Of a DNA stretch of 64,000 nucleotides, positions 42,289 to 51,300 are shown piece by piece. The translations under genes and the position numbers were made by a program. Where the stretch lies: positions 1-64,000 of the forward strand of contig CAZYHC010000023.1 in assembly GCA_964646625.1 (NCBI GenBank), read 5' to 3'. This stretch comes from DAOULT01 sp964646625 (GTDB lineage Bacteria > Chloroflexota > Anaerolineae > CAZYHC01). Position 1 is the first letter of the stretch; each line of letters opens with the position of its first letter. Under the pieces are notes generated by a model that was not told the DNA's origin, ran no database searches, and saw only the letters and a list, made by a program, of their open reading frames with translations.

Positions 42289-43959
42289 TCAGAAAGCCAC
42301 GAACCTGGCCCTCGGTTGCCCCTCTACCAACTGAAAGACAAACTTGCCGTTGAAGGCGGGATCGAGAAAGGGGAAGTCCATCCGGGAGTGGCTTCCCCGA
42401 CTTTCTTTTCGCAACCTGGCGGCCCTGACGATGACCTCTCCCACCGTGACCATATTTTTCAACGAGAGGGCCACCTGAAGCTGGCCGGGGCTGGAGAGGT
42501 AGATTTCGTCCAGTCTCTCCTTTACGGCGCTCAATTCCTCCAGGGCCTCTTGCAAAGAGGTCTCGCTGCGGGCCACCAGCACCTTCTCCCACATCGCCTG
42601 CTGAATGCGTCGGCGGGCTTCTTCGGCACTGAGGCCGGAGTCGCGTTTCCGCACAGCATCGACCTCTTTTTGGGTCTGGGCCAGCAGGGCGGAAAAGTGG
42701 CGTTTCTTTTGCGAGCTGGCTACGGCGGCCGCCGCCCATCCGGCCCGCGCCCCAAATACCTGGCAGGCGGCGTGCATATTGCCTCCCAGCCGGTCGGCGC
42801 CGTGAGGGCCGGCCGCGATCTCTCCTGCGGCGAAGAGGCGGGGCACGGTCGTCCTCCCCTCGGCGTCGATGCGCAGCCCGCCGTTGAAGGCATGGGCACA
42901 CAGGGTAATCTCCAGCAGGGAAGCTTGCGGATCGAACCCGGCGGACAGCAGCCAATCGTACCAGATGCGGGCCAGAGGCGTCCCGATCAGCTCTTCCCTG
43001 GGCACAGCCCGCAGGTCCACAAAAACACCCCTCTCGCCCGCCAGCAACCGTCGATGAATGGCGTAATCTACGTACCTGGACACGTAGCGGCTGGTGAAAG
43101 GGTAATGGTAACCTCGGATGCGCAGACAGTCGGATGGATTGAGGTCGGGGGGCACTGCCGCGGACAGGAACTCGTGGCCGGCCCGGTCGGACAGCGGGGG
43201 GTTAAAGACGAAAATCCGGTCCAGAAACAAGCCCCTTTTCAGCGGCGAGAGCAACCCCATCCCGATCTGGAAAAACTCCATGTTCTCCACTTCCGCCCCT
43301 GCTTCCAGGGCCAGGGCCTGTCCATCGGCGGTGATGTCGGGGGTGTTCAGATTGTATCGGAAAAGCTGTCCTGCCCCGCCGGTGGCCAGAATGGTGGCCT
43401 GGGCTGGAAAGAGAGAAGCTTTTCCCTCCCTATCGACGGCCACCGCTCCCAGGCATTCGCCGTTTTCCTGGATGAGTTTCACGGCCATGTTATGTTCGAG
43501 GATGGGAATCGCCCGTTGCTCCACCTGGGTGCGAAGCGCCTGCCCGATAGCCTGCACCCCACTTACCTGGAAAGCGCGTTTTCTGCTGCTGAAACAGCCC
43601 CTTACCCTGACGTACGAGCCATCGGCCTGCGTTTCAAAGGGAAGCCCCCAACGCTGCAAATCCTTTACCCGGTCGGGCGCGTCCGCCACCAACACGCGGG
43701 CCAGGTGCGGAGTGCAGACCCCCTGGGCGGCTTCGAGGATGTCAGCCAGGTGTACATCAGGGCTATCGTGCTCTTCTCCTTCTGGAGAAGAAGCCTGAAT
43801 GCCCCAGCCGGGACTGAGCGGATAAAAAGAAGCACCGCTTCGCCCCACCGGGCCCTTATTCAGCAGCAGGACGTTTGCTCCCTCATCTTTGGCGGCGATG
43901 GCCGCCCTTATGCCGGCCGCTCCTCCCCCTATGACCAGAACATCAACCGGTTTTTCCAT
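42289..43959 (-). CDS. FAD-dependent oxidoreductase (aspartate oxidase/fumarate reductase type)
   Basis: 556 residues from ATG 43959 (MEKPVDVLVIGGG), with AAGGGG upstream; an earlier ATG lies seven codons before. FAD binding is shown by VLVIGGGAAGIRAAIAA and LLLNKGPVGRSGAS; ILATGGAGQLFRYN and FAAGEIAAGPHGADRLGGNMHAACQVFGARAG are family blocks. The C-terminal helical domain is present. Likely activities are L-aspartate oxidase, succinate/fumarate oxidoreductase or a related flavoprotein; no nadA, nadC or Fe-S subunit adjoins it. A long open frame on the opposite strand is a shadow. Confidence 0.85.
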   Translation of the reverse strand: MEKPVDVLVIGGGAAGIRAAIAAKDEGANVLLLNKGPVGRSGASFYPLSPGWGIQASSPEGEEHDSPDVHLADILEAAQGVCTPHLARVLVADAPDRVKDLQRWGLPFETQADGSYVRVRGCFSSRKRAFQVSGVQAIGQALRTQVEQRAIPILEHNMAVKLIQENGECLGAVAVDREGKASLFPAQATILATGGAGQLFRYNLNTPDITADGQALALEAGAEVENMEFFQIGMGLLSPLKRGLFLDRIFVFNPPLSDRAGHEFLSAAVPPDLNPSDCLRIRGYHYPFTSRYVSRYVDYAIHRRLLAGERGVFVDLRAVPREELIGTPLARIWYDWLLSAGFDPQASLLEITLCAHAFNGGLRIDAEGRTTVPRLFAAGEIAAGPHGADRLGGNMHAACQVFGARAGWAAAAVASSQKKRHFSALLAQTQKEVDAVRKRDSGLSAEEARRRIQQAMWEKVLVARSETSLQEALEELSAVKERLDEIYLSSPGQLQVALSLKNMVTVGEVIVRAARLRKESRGSHSRMDFPFLDPAFNGKFVFQLVEGQPRARFVAF

Positions 43960-44218
43960 AGATATCACCCCTTTAGCCACTTTTGATGGTCACTGCTGGC
44001 TACCCGATCAATTATAGCCGTTTTAGGGCCGATTGCCAAATGGAGCAAAAAGTGATAAAATCTAATGTAGGTAAATAGCTCCTGGCAGGAGCGGTTTCAC
44101 CTCGCAGGGGAAGCCTGTCGTGGCCGATAAGTACCTGCACAGCAGTTTCTCTATTTGTGTCAGGCAATCCGTCAAAGGATGTCGGCCCAGAGACTTAGTA
44201 TCGCGAGCGGGATAGCAT

Positions 44219-45460
44219 ATGACCGACAAGAACCTGCCCCAAAACTTCGAGGGCAACAGCGTGGCCGGAAATCAGGTGGTGGCGCTGAGGACACTTCAGA
44301 AAATATCTCAGACCCTGGCCTCCGAGCTGAACCTGGAAAAGCTGCTCAGGGAGATCATCCATTCGGCGGTCGAGATCTTGCATGCCCATACCGGCTCTCT
44401 GCTTATCTGGGACCCCAACGACGACACCCTGGTCTTCGCCGTGACGGAGGGGGGCGAAGGCGGCAAGCTCGAAAATCGCCGCATTTCCACCCGTGATGGC
44501 ATCGCCGGCTGGATTTTCACCTACCGGCAGCCGGTCATCGTCGATGATGTGAGCGAAGATGGCCGTTTCTTCAGGGCCATCGACGAGAGCCTGGACCACC
44601 ATACCACTTCGTTGATCGGTGCGCCCCTTATGACCAAGGGGGAGATGATAGGGGTCATTGAGGTTCTGAACAAAAAGTCGAGAGAGAAGTTCAGCGAGCA
44701 CGATCTGGAGATGTTGAGCGCCCTGGCCAACCATGCGGCCATTGCCATCAAAAACGCCCGTCTCTACCACGCGCTCCGCGAGGAGAGGGACCGCATCTTG
44801 GCCATTGAGGAAGAGGTACGCAAAAAACTGGCCCGCGATCTTCACGACGGTCCGGCCCAAACCCTGGCCGCCATACTGATGAGTATCGATTTTATTCGTC
44901 AGGCCCTGAAGAAAGACCCCGCCCAGGTAGAAGCGGAATTGGAGGGCCTCGAACAGTCTGCCCAGAAGACCTTAAAGCAAGTGCGCAATATGCTGTTCGA
45001 ACTGCGCCCTGTGATGCTGGAGGCAGAAGGTCTGGAGGCCGCTTTACGGGCTTACACAGGACGCTTGCGAGAAGCCGATGACATGACCATCCATCTCAGT
45101 GTGAAGGGCCTCGAAAAACGAGTGCCCCCTAAAGTCGAGGAGGTCAGTTTCGCCATCATCCAGGAGGCGCTGGGCAACGTCAAAAAACACGCCCAGGCCC
45201 GCAACGTCTGGTTGACGATCAATCGAGGCGAAGAAGAATTCAAGGTGGTAATCAAGGACGACGGAATCGGATTCGATATGCAGAAGATCGGAAAAAATTA
45301 CGCCACAAAAGGGAGCCTGGGGCTGCTCAATATCCGGGAACGCTCTGAGATGCTCGGTGGGCAGGTCTCCATTAGATCGAGACTGGGGAAAGGCACTTCA
45401 GTCACCCTGGTTGTCCCTTTACATCAAACAGATGATGATCCCCAGTCGTCAACAAGTTAG
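44219..45460 (+). CDS. GAF-domain sensor histidine kinase (NarL-pair type)
   Basis: 413 residues, cytoplasmic. A GAF domain spans about 30-180 (LNLEKLLREIIHSAVEILHA; RDGIAGWIFTYRQPVIVDDV). The HisKA_3 dimerisation helix carries the phospho-acceptor His in LARDLHDGPAQTLAA. The HATPase domain has FAIIQEALGNVKKHA, IKDDGIGFD and GSLGLLNIRERSEMLGG. HisKA_3 kinases usually pair with NarL/LuxR-type regulators; none is encoded nearby. The GAF ligand is unknown. Confidence 0.9.
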   Translation: MTDKNLPQNFEGNSVAGNQVVALRTLQKISQTLASELNLEKLLREIIHSAVEILHAHTGSLLIWDPNDDTLVFAVTEGGEGGKLENRRISTRDGIAGWIFTYRQPVIVDDVSEDGRFFRAIDESLDHHTTSLIGAPLMTKGEMIGVIEVLNKKSREKFSEHDLEMLSALANHAAIAIKNARLYHALREERDRILAIEEEVRKKLARDLHDGPAQTLAAILMSIDFIRQALKKDPAQVEAELEGLEQSAQKTLKQVRNMLFELRPVMLEAEGLEAALRAYTGRLREADDMTIHLSVKGLEKRVPPKVEEVSFAIIQEALGNVKKHAQARNVWLTINRGEEEFKVVIKDDGIGFDMQKIGKNYATKGSLGLLNIRERSEMLGGQVSIRSRLGKGTSVTLVVPLHQTDDDPQSSTS

Positions 45461-45490
45461 TGGTTCTGGCTAACCCCAGAATTGCAAATG

Positions 45491-45520
45491 TTGACACCTG
45501 GGGTCTGGTTGTGATATAAT
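45491..45520 (+). promoter_or_regulatory. Promoter of the small zinc-ribbon gene
   Basis: Consensus TTGACA (45491-45496), 18-bp spacer, TATAAT (45515-45520), 48 bp before the ATG. It may also drive the membrane protein gene that follows. Confidence 0.7.
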
Positions 45521-45568
45521 GAACAGGCCAGACGGCGGCAGTGCCAAATTACGAGGAGGAAAATCGTT

Positions 45569-45760
45569 ATGGAGATTTTGACCTACCAGTGTCCCAAGTG
45601 CGGCCGGACGGGTCAGTTCGAGAACTGGAAAAATTCACCTTACAAGACCGAAGAACAGCCTATCCCTATCACCTGTGGCCGCTGCGCCATGTGGAAAAAC
45701 TACGAGGTCACCGACGGTAGGCCCAAGGGCCAGATCTTCGTGGTAACCCAGCAGTATTGA
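45569..45760 (+). CDS. Small zinc-ribbon protein
   Basis: 63 residues with YQCPKCGRTG and ITCGRCAMW, two Cys pairs forming a zinc ribbon. GAGGAGG precedes the ATG. Unknown function; it lies 10 bp before the membrane glycosyltransferase-like gene. Confidence 0.7.
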   Translation: MEILTYQCPKCGRTGQFENWKNSPYKTEEQPIPITCGRCAMWKNYEVTDGRPKGQIFVVTQQY

Positions 45761-45770
45761 TCTAAACTAA

Positions 45771-48575
45771 ATGTATCAACGTTTGCGAAAGGGGGCGGCC
45801 AAAATCGATCCTGGTCTGACGGTGATCTTTTTGGCCGCCCTCTTCGTTATTTATCCTTTCCTTCAGCCCGGTCTGCCCAGCACCGCCGATGCTCCCATCC
45901 ACCTTCTTCGCGCTGCTGAATGGGGGCGTTGTTGGGCGGACGGGGTTTATTATCCCCGTTGGGCCCCCAACCTGGCTTTTGGCTACGGCTATCCTCTTTT
46001 CATCTTTGCGCCGCCCCTGCCCTACGTCATCATCCAGGGGTTTCATTTCCTGGGGGCCAGCCTGGAGACCTCCACCAAGCTGTTGCCCCTCCTCTGTTTG
46101 CTCCTGGCCGCAGGGGGCATGTATCTTTTCGTCAGAGAGGTCATGGGCCCCAGAGGGGCAGTGCTGGCTGCGGTGGCTTACCTCTATGCTCCCTTCCAGC
46201 TTCGAGAAGCTTTGATCTACGGCGGAAACTATCCTCAACTCCTGGCTGTGGCCTTTTTTCCCTTTATACTGTGGGCTATCCACCGGCTGGTGGTGACGGG
46301 CCGGGCCCTGTACATCGTGCTGGGCGCAGCCCTGTATGGCGGCCTGATCCTCAGCCATAATTTCCACGCCCTGGTCTTCAGCCCTCTCCTGGGCACGTAC
46401 GCTCTGCTCCTTTTGCTTATACACGGCAAACGAAGAAGGATTCTGGAGGTGAGCCTGACCGTTATCCTGGGGCTGGGCCTGACGGCCATTTTCTGGCTGC
46501 CTGCCCTCTACGAGCGGCGCTGGTGCATGGCCCAGGAAGCTTTTTACCTCTGGCGCAGCGATTTCCACCTGCGTTTTCTGGATGGGGGGGAGTTGCTGGC
46601 TCTGCCGCTTCCCCTGGACTCCACCGCCGCCAACCCTTACATGCCTTTCAGCCTGGGGCCGGCCGCTCTTTTGCTGGCCCTGGGGGCCCTGATCGTTTTG
46701 GCCCTGAGACGCGGCTCGGAAGGGTTACAGGTGGCCTTTTTTCTCCTCGTTCTGTTGGCCGTGGTGTTTATGATGCTGCCTCTTTCCGCCCCCATCTGGG
46801 AGGGGATGCCCTTTCTGGCCACCGCCGAGTTCCCCTGGCGCTTCATGGGGCTGGCCAGTCTGGCGGTAGCTTTTCTGGCCGGGGCCAGCCTGCACCTGTT
46901 GGAAGGTTGGAGTTTGGAGTTTGGAGGTTGGAAGTTGGAGGTTGGAAGGCTGAAATGGTGGAAGGAAGCGCTCGTGCTGTCTGGCTGTTTACTCCTGGTT
47001 TTGTTGACTTCTGCCGTCTACCTCTATCCACCCAAACCCTTTGTACCCTATGGCACTCCTTCTCTGGCCCAGGCCGTCCGTTTTGAGGTGGCTACCCAGA
47101 CCATTGGCACCACCACCCTGGGCGAATATAACCCGCGCTGGGTCAAGGCGGTGCCCTCTACCTCCCCCCTGGTAGAGGATTACCTGGCCGGGCGCCCCAT
47201 CGATAAACTGGACCGTGAGGCTTTGCCCCAGGGCGTGCGGGCCGACCAGTTGGAACATACGGCCATTTCCGACCGCTACCGTTTCCAGAGCACCGAGCCA
47301 TTTCTGGCCCGTTTCCACACCTTCTACTTTCCCGGCTGGCGGGCTTACCTGGACGGCCAGCCCGTGGAGATCGAGGTCACCGAGCCCGGGGGCCTGCTGG
47401 CCGTGAACGTGCCTCCCGGCGAGCACCAGCTTGGGCTCCGCTTCGAAAGCACGAGTGACCGTATCATCGGCGGGGTGCTCTCTCTGGCCTCGGTGTTGGG
47501 GCTGGGGGCGGTGGCTGTAGGCGCCTGGCACTTTGGAAGTGCCAGGCCCCTGATACGCTCAAATCTCTCTCCCGAACGGGCCCTGCCCAGGGGACAGGCT
47601 CTGATCCTATCCTGTCTGCTGCTGGCCCTCTTCCTGGCCAAAGTGGCAGTCATCGACCCCTACACCACCCTGTTCCGGCGGCGCTCTCCGCCGGGCCAGG
47701 TGACAGGGGTGGAGCACCCGGCCCACGTCAACCTGGATGACCAGGTCCTCTTCCTGGGCTACGACCTGAAAGGCGACGCGGTGCGCCAGGGTGAAGCCCT
47801 GCACCTTAGACTGTACTGGCAGGCCCTGCAACCCCTGGAGAAGAATTACAGTTCCTTCGTCCACCTGGACGCCCGGCCCGATTTCACCACTCAGGCCGGG
47901 TCCGATAACCCCCATCCGGGCGACGCCAGGGCGCAGATCGACATCCCCACCTCCACCTGGAGCACTGAAACTTACGTCCGCGACGAGCATCGCCTGGAAG
48001 TGCCGCTCGAAATCCTGCCTGTGGAGTACGTCCTGCGCGTGGGGCTCTACGATCAGAAGACGAACGAGAGGCTGGCCGTTCTAAACGACGGGGGAGAGGT
48101 GGTTGGCGACGCCATCACCTTACAGCCCCTCCAGGTATTATGGGCCAGGCCGCCCAGGCCATCCTATCAGGAGCGGTCTGTCCTGGGGGGCAAAATCGAG
48201 TTTCTAGGCTACGATTTGAGCACCACCGAGCTTCAGGCTGGCGAGGCCCTGGAAGTCAGGCTGTACTGGCGGGCCAAAGCAAAGGTGGAGAGGGATTATA
48301 CCGTTTTCATGCACCTCCTGGACGAAGGGGGGCAGGTGCGTGGGCAGAAAGATAGCCCGCCCGTCGAAGGCGCGTATCCCACCACCTCGTGGCGGACGGG
48401 CCAGGTGGTCGAGGACCGGCGCGTGATCCCGCTCACGGTGGCCCCTGGCCGCTACCGACTGGCGGCAGGCATGTACGATTTGACAACGCTGGAAAGGCTG
48501 GAAGCAGCGGACGGCGCAGGGGAACGCTGGCCGGACGATCAGATTATCCTCAGTCGAGAGATCGCGATCAGATAA
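45771..48575 (+). CDS. PTPS-related multi-pass membrane protein with C-terminal beta domains
   Basis: 934 residues. The first 600 contain about ten membrane helices; the opening loop PSTADAPIHLLRAAEWGRCW and ALIYGGNYPQLLAVAFFPF resembles membrane glycosyltransferases and 6-pyruvoyl-tetrahydropterin synthase-related proteins. The C-terminus has two tandem beta domains (VLFLGYDLKGDAVRQGEALHL; IEFLGYDLSTTELQAGEALEV), each with an RLYW strand. They face outside and may bind glycans. It contains two foreign-looking in-frame insertions, at 46905-46950 and 47521-47550. A role in polysaccharide or glycolipid assembly is inferred. Confidence 0.78.
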   Translation: MYQRLRKGAAKIDPGLTVIFLAALFVIYPFLQPGLPSTADAPIHLLRAAEWGRCWADGVYYPRWAPNLAFGYGYPLFIFAPPLPYVIIQGFHFLGASLETSTKLLPLLCLLLAAGGMYLFVREVMGPRGAVLAAVAYLYAPFQLREALIYGGNYPQLLAVAFFPFILWAIHRLVVTGRALYIVLGAALYGGLILSHNFHALVFSPLLGTYALLLLLIHGKRRRILEVSLTVILGLGLTAIFWLPALYERRWCMAQEAFYLWRSDFHLRFLDGGELLALPLPLDSTAANPYMPFSLGPAALLLALGALIVLALRRGSEGLQVAFFLLVLLAVVFMMLPLSAPIWEGMPFLATAEFPWRFMGLASLAVAFLAGASLHLLEGWSLEFGGWKLEVGRLKWWKEALVLSGCLLLVLLTSAVYLYPPKPFVPYGTPSLAQAVRFEVATQTIGTTTLGEYNPRWVKAVPSTSPLVEDYLAGRPIDKLDREALPQGVRADQLEHTAISDRYRFQSTEPFLARFHTFYFPGWRAYLDGQPVEIEVTEPGGLLAVNVPPGEHQLGLRFESTSDRIIGGVLSLASVLGLGAVAVGAWHFGSARPLIRSNLSPERALPRGQALILSCLLLALFLAKVAVIDPYTTLFRRRSPPGQVTGVEHPAHVNLDDQVLFLGYDLKGDAVRQGEALHLRLYWQALQPLEKNYSSFVHLDARPDFTTQAGSDNPHPGDARAQIDIPTSTWSTETYVRDEHRLEVPLEILPVEYVLRVGLYDQKTNERLAVLNDGGEVVGDAITLQPLQVLWARPPRPSYQERSVLGGKIEFLGYDLSTTELQAGEALEVRLYWRAKAKVERDYTVFMHLLDEGGQVRGQKDSPPVEGAYPTTSWRTGQVVEDRRVIPLTVAPGRYRLAAGMYDLTTLERLEAADGAGERWPDDQIILSREIAIR
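46905..46950 (+). repeat. Short GTTGGAG tandem repeat inside a coding frame
   Basis: Degenerate repeats of GGTTGGAGTTTGGA encode WSLEFGGWKLEVGRLK between two membrane helices of the protein at 45771. Such TTGGAG runs are usually intergenic; here they keep the frame and fall in a loop. Confidence 0.7.
47521..47550. repeat. Mobile GCCTGGCACTT palindrome inside a coding frame
   Basis: GCCTGGCACTT and AAGTGCCAGGC form a hairpin encoding AWHFGSARPL in the protein at 45771. The element matches intergenic palindromes at 30977-31009 and 37354-37388. Confidence 0.75.
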
Positions 48576-48583
48576 AAAGCAAA

Positions 48584-48613
48584 GGGACAGGTGACAAAGA
48601 TGCCACCTGTCCC
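48584..48613. repeat. GGGACAGGTG palindrome between convergent genes
   Basis: GGGACAGGTG (48584-48593) and CACCTGTCCC (48604-48613) form a perfect 10-bp hairpin just after the membrane protein stop. It may serve as a bidirectional terminator; no long T run is present. Confidence 0.7.
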
Positions 48614-48633
48614 CGCTTCCTATTTCCCAATCC

Positions 48634-49158
48634 CTACTTCGGCTCCAGGTTATAGGTCAGGCTGGTGATCTTCCAGCGTTCCTCTTTCTTTTCGAAGGTC
48701 CACTCATCTCCGCCTGGGGAGACCTCTTTGCCGATGCTGGTGGTGGAGATGGCGGTGGCCTTATCGCCCTCGATGGTGATCTCGGCCTCGGTGGTGGCCG
48801 CTTCGTCGGGGGCCGAGGGGAAAACCAGGGTCACGTATCGCTCGCGGATGGCGTCGTGGCCTTCCCACTGGCTGTCGTCGCTGGGGTCGTCCGGGGTGTG
48901 GTTGGCGTCGGTGATCACCCCCTCCTCGTCCCAGATATCCAGCAGGCGGTCGATGTCCTGCTGCAAGATGCCCTCCTTCTCGGCGTCCAATAGTTGCCAG
49001 ATGGCCTCCTCGTCGGTTTTGGGCACGGGCGTAGGGGTAGGCGGCTCCCTGGTGGGCATCTCGATGGGGGTGGGGGGAGGCGTGGGCGCACCACCACCGC
49101 CACAGCCTGCCAGGACGATAGCGACCAGAATCAGATAGACGAACAATCCTTTTTTCAT
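48634..49158 (-). CDS. NTF2-like lipoprotein
   Basis: 174 residues. Lipobox VLAGC is followed by a Pro/Thr-rich linker (TPPPTPIEMPTREPPTPTP). Residues about 48-174 form an NTF2/SnoaL-like cone (EAIWQLLDAEKEGILQQDIDRLLDIWDE; YVTLVF; WKITSLTYNL). Function of such extracytoplasmic domains is usually ligand binding or assembly. AGGAGGG precedes the ATG. Monocistronic. Confidence 0.8.
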   Translation of the reverse strand: MKKGLFVYLILVAIVLAGCGGGGAPTPPPTPIEMPTREPPTPTPVPKTDEEAIWQLLDAEKEGILQQDIDRLLDIWDEEGVITDANHTPDDPSDDSQWEGHDAIRERYVTLVFPSAPDEAATTEAEITIEGDKATAISTTSIGKEVSPGGDEWTFEKKEERWKITSLTYNLEPK

Positions 49159-49554
49159 TCCTTACAATCCCTCCTTACGAGGCTATATAATACCACACAC
49201 CTAACTTTTTGCCACTCCCGTCCCCCTCGGCGTACCAGGTGAAGATCAGGCGAACAATCTCTCTGCTCCCTCTCAATCGGCAGGATCGGGGGATACAGCT
49301 TGTCGGCAGCGGCTATTACAAGGTGATTTTATCACATCTCAAGCCTAAAATCAAGCCAATAAAGCCGAGAAGACAGGTCTCCTGAAGGTTTGGCGGGGCG
49401 ATGTAACACAAAAAGGGCAAGGGTCTAACCGGCCCTTGCCCTTTCGCGATCTTTCCTGCCGAATCGTGAGGTTTTTTCTTACCGCAACACCCGCTCATCC
49501 CCGACGCGTTTGGTCACCCTTCGAGTTCCATTGCCCCGGGGGGGAGACAAAAAG
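49159..49554. other. Non-coding stretch downstream of selC
   Basis: No gene supported. A GC-rich hairpin AAAGGGCAAGGG/CCCTTGCCCTTT lies at 49410-49443, which may end transcripts from either side. TTTTTG follows the tRNA-Sec 3' end. Confidence 0.55.
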
Positions 49555-49652
49555 TGGCGGGAGTGGATGGGAGTCGAACCCACACAGCGACGCTCTCACG
49601 CCGCCACGACGGTTTTGAAGACCGCGGAGCCGACCGCGACTCAACCACTCCC
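49555..49652 (-). tRNA. selC: Selenocysteine tRNA (UCA anticodon)
   Basis: A 98-nt RNA. It has an 8-bp acceptor (GGGAGTGG/CCACTCCC) with G73 and encoded CCA, as in E. coli selC, an extended D stem (GTCGCGG... CCGCGGT), anticodon loop CTTCAAA, a long variable arm (49578-49605 region) and T-loop GGTTCGACTCC. UCA reads UGA. The gene is downstream of a UGSC selenoprotein and a MauE-like gene on the same strand and may share their transcript. TTTTTG follows. selA, selB and selD are not in the window. Confidence 0.95.
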
Positions 49653-49697
49653 GCGCTCCATCTCGGGGGGCTTGCCGCCGAGATGGCCCATCGCACC

Positions 49698-50231
49698 TTA
49701 CCAGATCAGCCGCAACTTATTTTTCCACTCCTCCGGCAGCAGTCCGCCGATGGCTGCCCAGTGCCGAGAGGACGAGAAAAGAATCCCCAGCGCCAGGAGT
49801 GTCACGGGGATGTCCATGAAGATGGTCACCGAGGCCAGGGTATCGATCACGGCCCCAAAACAGCCACAGTTGATGCTGCGCCCCTGGGAGAGCACGATCG
49901 CTTTGGCAACGAAAAAGCTTATGCTCATCAGCCCGATCCCGAAGGCTGATAATCTGGTCAAGACCCCGAACAGCAGGCCCAGGGCACACAGCAGTTCTAT
50001 GAAGGGCATCACCAGTCCAAAAGGACGCGCCACGGCCATCGGCAGGATGGCAAAGTTGTACACCGCGTCCACCGAGTAGCGCTCGATATCCACCAACTTC
50101 CCATAGGCCGACAGCAGGAAAATCGCCGCCAGGAGCAAACGAGAGACCAGCGTCACGTACCGGTTGTCAATAATAGCCTTTAACCATTCCCTGCCAGGTT
50201 TTACCTCTGTACTTGCTTCTGTTGTGCTCAT
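49698..50231 (-). CDS. DoxX/MauE-like membrane protein
   Basis: 177 residues from ATG 50231; the first open codon lies seven codons earlier, but GGAGGGAGAAGG falls within those codons. Four membrane helices (LVSRLLLAAIFLLSAYGKL; VARPFGLVMPFIELLCALGLLFG; FGIGLMSISFFVAKAIVL; FMDIPVTLLALGILF). The loop INCGCFGAV has the Cys pair typical of MauE-type DoxX relatives, which help form disulfides in exported methylamine dehydrogenase. Located 25 bp after the UGSC selenolipoprotein, it is a likely electron or disulfide partner of that protein. Confidence 0.85.
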   Translation of the reverse strand: MSTTEASTEVKPGREWLKAIIDNRYVTLVSRLLLAAIFLLSAYGKLVDIERYSVDAVYNFAILPMAVARPFGLVMPFIELLCALGLLFGVLTRLSAFGIGLMSISFFVAKAIVLSQGRSINCGCFGAVIDTLASVTIFMDIPVTLLALGILFSSSRHWAAIGGLLPEEWKNKLRLIW

Positions 50232-50256
50232 CGCACCCTTCTCCCTCCACAAGTTT

Positions 50257-50895
50257 TCACTCCCCTACCGGCTGCCACTCGGTTGCCGCCTTGAGGATGT
50301 CCGGGAAGGCTGCATCCGCCTTCTCCCGAATGCCCTCCAGGTTGTGGCCGGCGATAGGGTGTTCTACCACGACCAGGGCCATATCCGAGACCCCCTGCTC
50401 TTTCATCGCAGATGTCGCCAGCTCCTCAAAAGCCGTAGTAGCGATGGTAACCGTAGGGATCCCCTTCTTTTCCACATTCAACTGGTCCACGACCAGCCAT
50501 GAGGTGCAGTGCCCTCAGTCGCATTGCATGGCGATGACCAGGTCAGGCTTCTGCGCGGCTATTTTCGCCGCAAACTCCTCGCTCACCTCCAGGCTCTCGG
50601 ACATAGCGGCGGTGCCGGGCTCCACCTCCCACATCTTGATGATGTTTACCCCCTGCACCTGCTCCGTGAGCAGCTCCCCCACCCTGTTGAGGAAGTTGTC
50701 CCCATTGTACTTCCCGTTCCAGCGGAGCACCACGGTCTTCCCTTCCAGGCTAGCGGGGTGAGGGTTCAACTTAACAGCCCCCAATGAAACCTCAACCTCT
50801 GTCGTCTTCTCTGCGGGAGCCCCCCCACTACAGGCTGAGAGACCCACGACGAGCAACGAGATCGCCAACAGTGTCAGCAGCAACCTTTTGCCCAT
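50257..50895 (-). CDS. UGSC-family selenolipoprotein (Sec127, TGA recoded)
   Basis: 212 residues with TGA 50515-50517 read as selenocysteine. Signal peptide and lipobox VVGLSAC mark an exported lipoprotein. The UGSC-like domain covers about 38-212: LNPHPASLEGKTVVLRWN, KPDLVIAMQCD then Sec-GHCTSW, VVDQLNVEKKGIPTVTIATT, VVVEHPIAGHN. The motif is U-G-H-C rather than U-G-S-C. A 6-bp hairpin with GTG loop begins 18 nt after the TGA. GGGAGAG precedes the ATG. Followed by MauE-like and selC genes. UGSC proteins are presumed thiol/selenol redox enzymes; the substrate is unknown. Confidence 0.88.
50482..50517 (-). promoter_or_regulatory. SECIS-like hairpin of the UGSC lipoprotein gene
   Basis: Minus strand: TGA (50517-50515), 18 nt, CTGGTC (50496-50491), loop GTG (50490-50488), GACCAG (50487-50482). 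The loop starts 24 nt after the TGA, exactly as in the C_GCAxxG_C_C gene, with the same GTG loop. Confidence 0.75.
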
Positions 50896-51113
50896 TTGCT
50901 CTACTCTCCCTTCTACTTCTCAACGGGGTAATCCAACTCTACCCAGCGCAGCCAGCCCCCGTCAAGCAGCCATTTCATTTGCCTTCTCATGTCCATATTC
51001 TCCTCCTGTTGGTTTTTGTTGTTACCTGCCAGTAGCCATCTCATTCACCCCTTCTTTGCCCCTCCTATCACCCCCTTTCCGCTACAGGATCGGCTGCTAA
51101 AATCTTTCTTCCA

Positions 51114-51287
51114 CTTCCAGTCTATCATGTTTTGTGCAAGATGTCATCGAGCGTAGTACCTATTTCCACCTGGGGAAAATACGTAGCAGGCCGCTTTTGG
51201 AACTCAGTATTTCGGCCTACGCACGACGGGCGTAATAGGTACTTTGATCTAGGACCGACCCCCCAAAACTAGGTATTTCGCACATCT
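51114..51287 (-). promoter_or_regulatory. Conserved upstream element of UGSC genes, copy 1
   Basis: A block of about 170 bp closely matching 61314-61486 and 63648-63823. It contains AGTACCTATTT, AAATACGTAG, CAGTATTTCGG, AATAGGTACT and AGGTATTTCG; AGTACCTATT and AATAGGTACT are exact complements. It lies about 220 bp upstream of the selenolipoprotein start and also just upstream of the mxaL-like stop. Likely promoter and operator of a shared regulon. Confidence 0.75.
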
Positions 51288-51300
51288 CTCTCAACAGGTT

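Noticed and set aside
41596..43986. A 796-codon plus-strand open frame
   Set aside because: It lies opposite the flavoprotein gene and overlaps the permease; it has no recognisable motifs, while the minus strand has complete FAD-binding motifs.
50257..50895. Two separate small genes (50515-50895 and 50257-50490) or a pseudogene
   Set aside because: The halves join in one frame across a single TGA at a known selenocysteine motif, a hairpin follows, and selC is next door. The same pattern recurs in two other genes.
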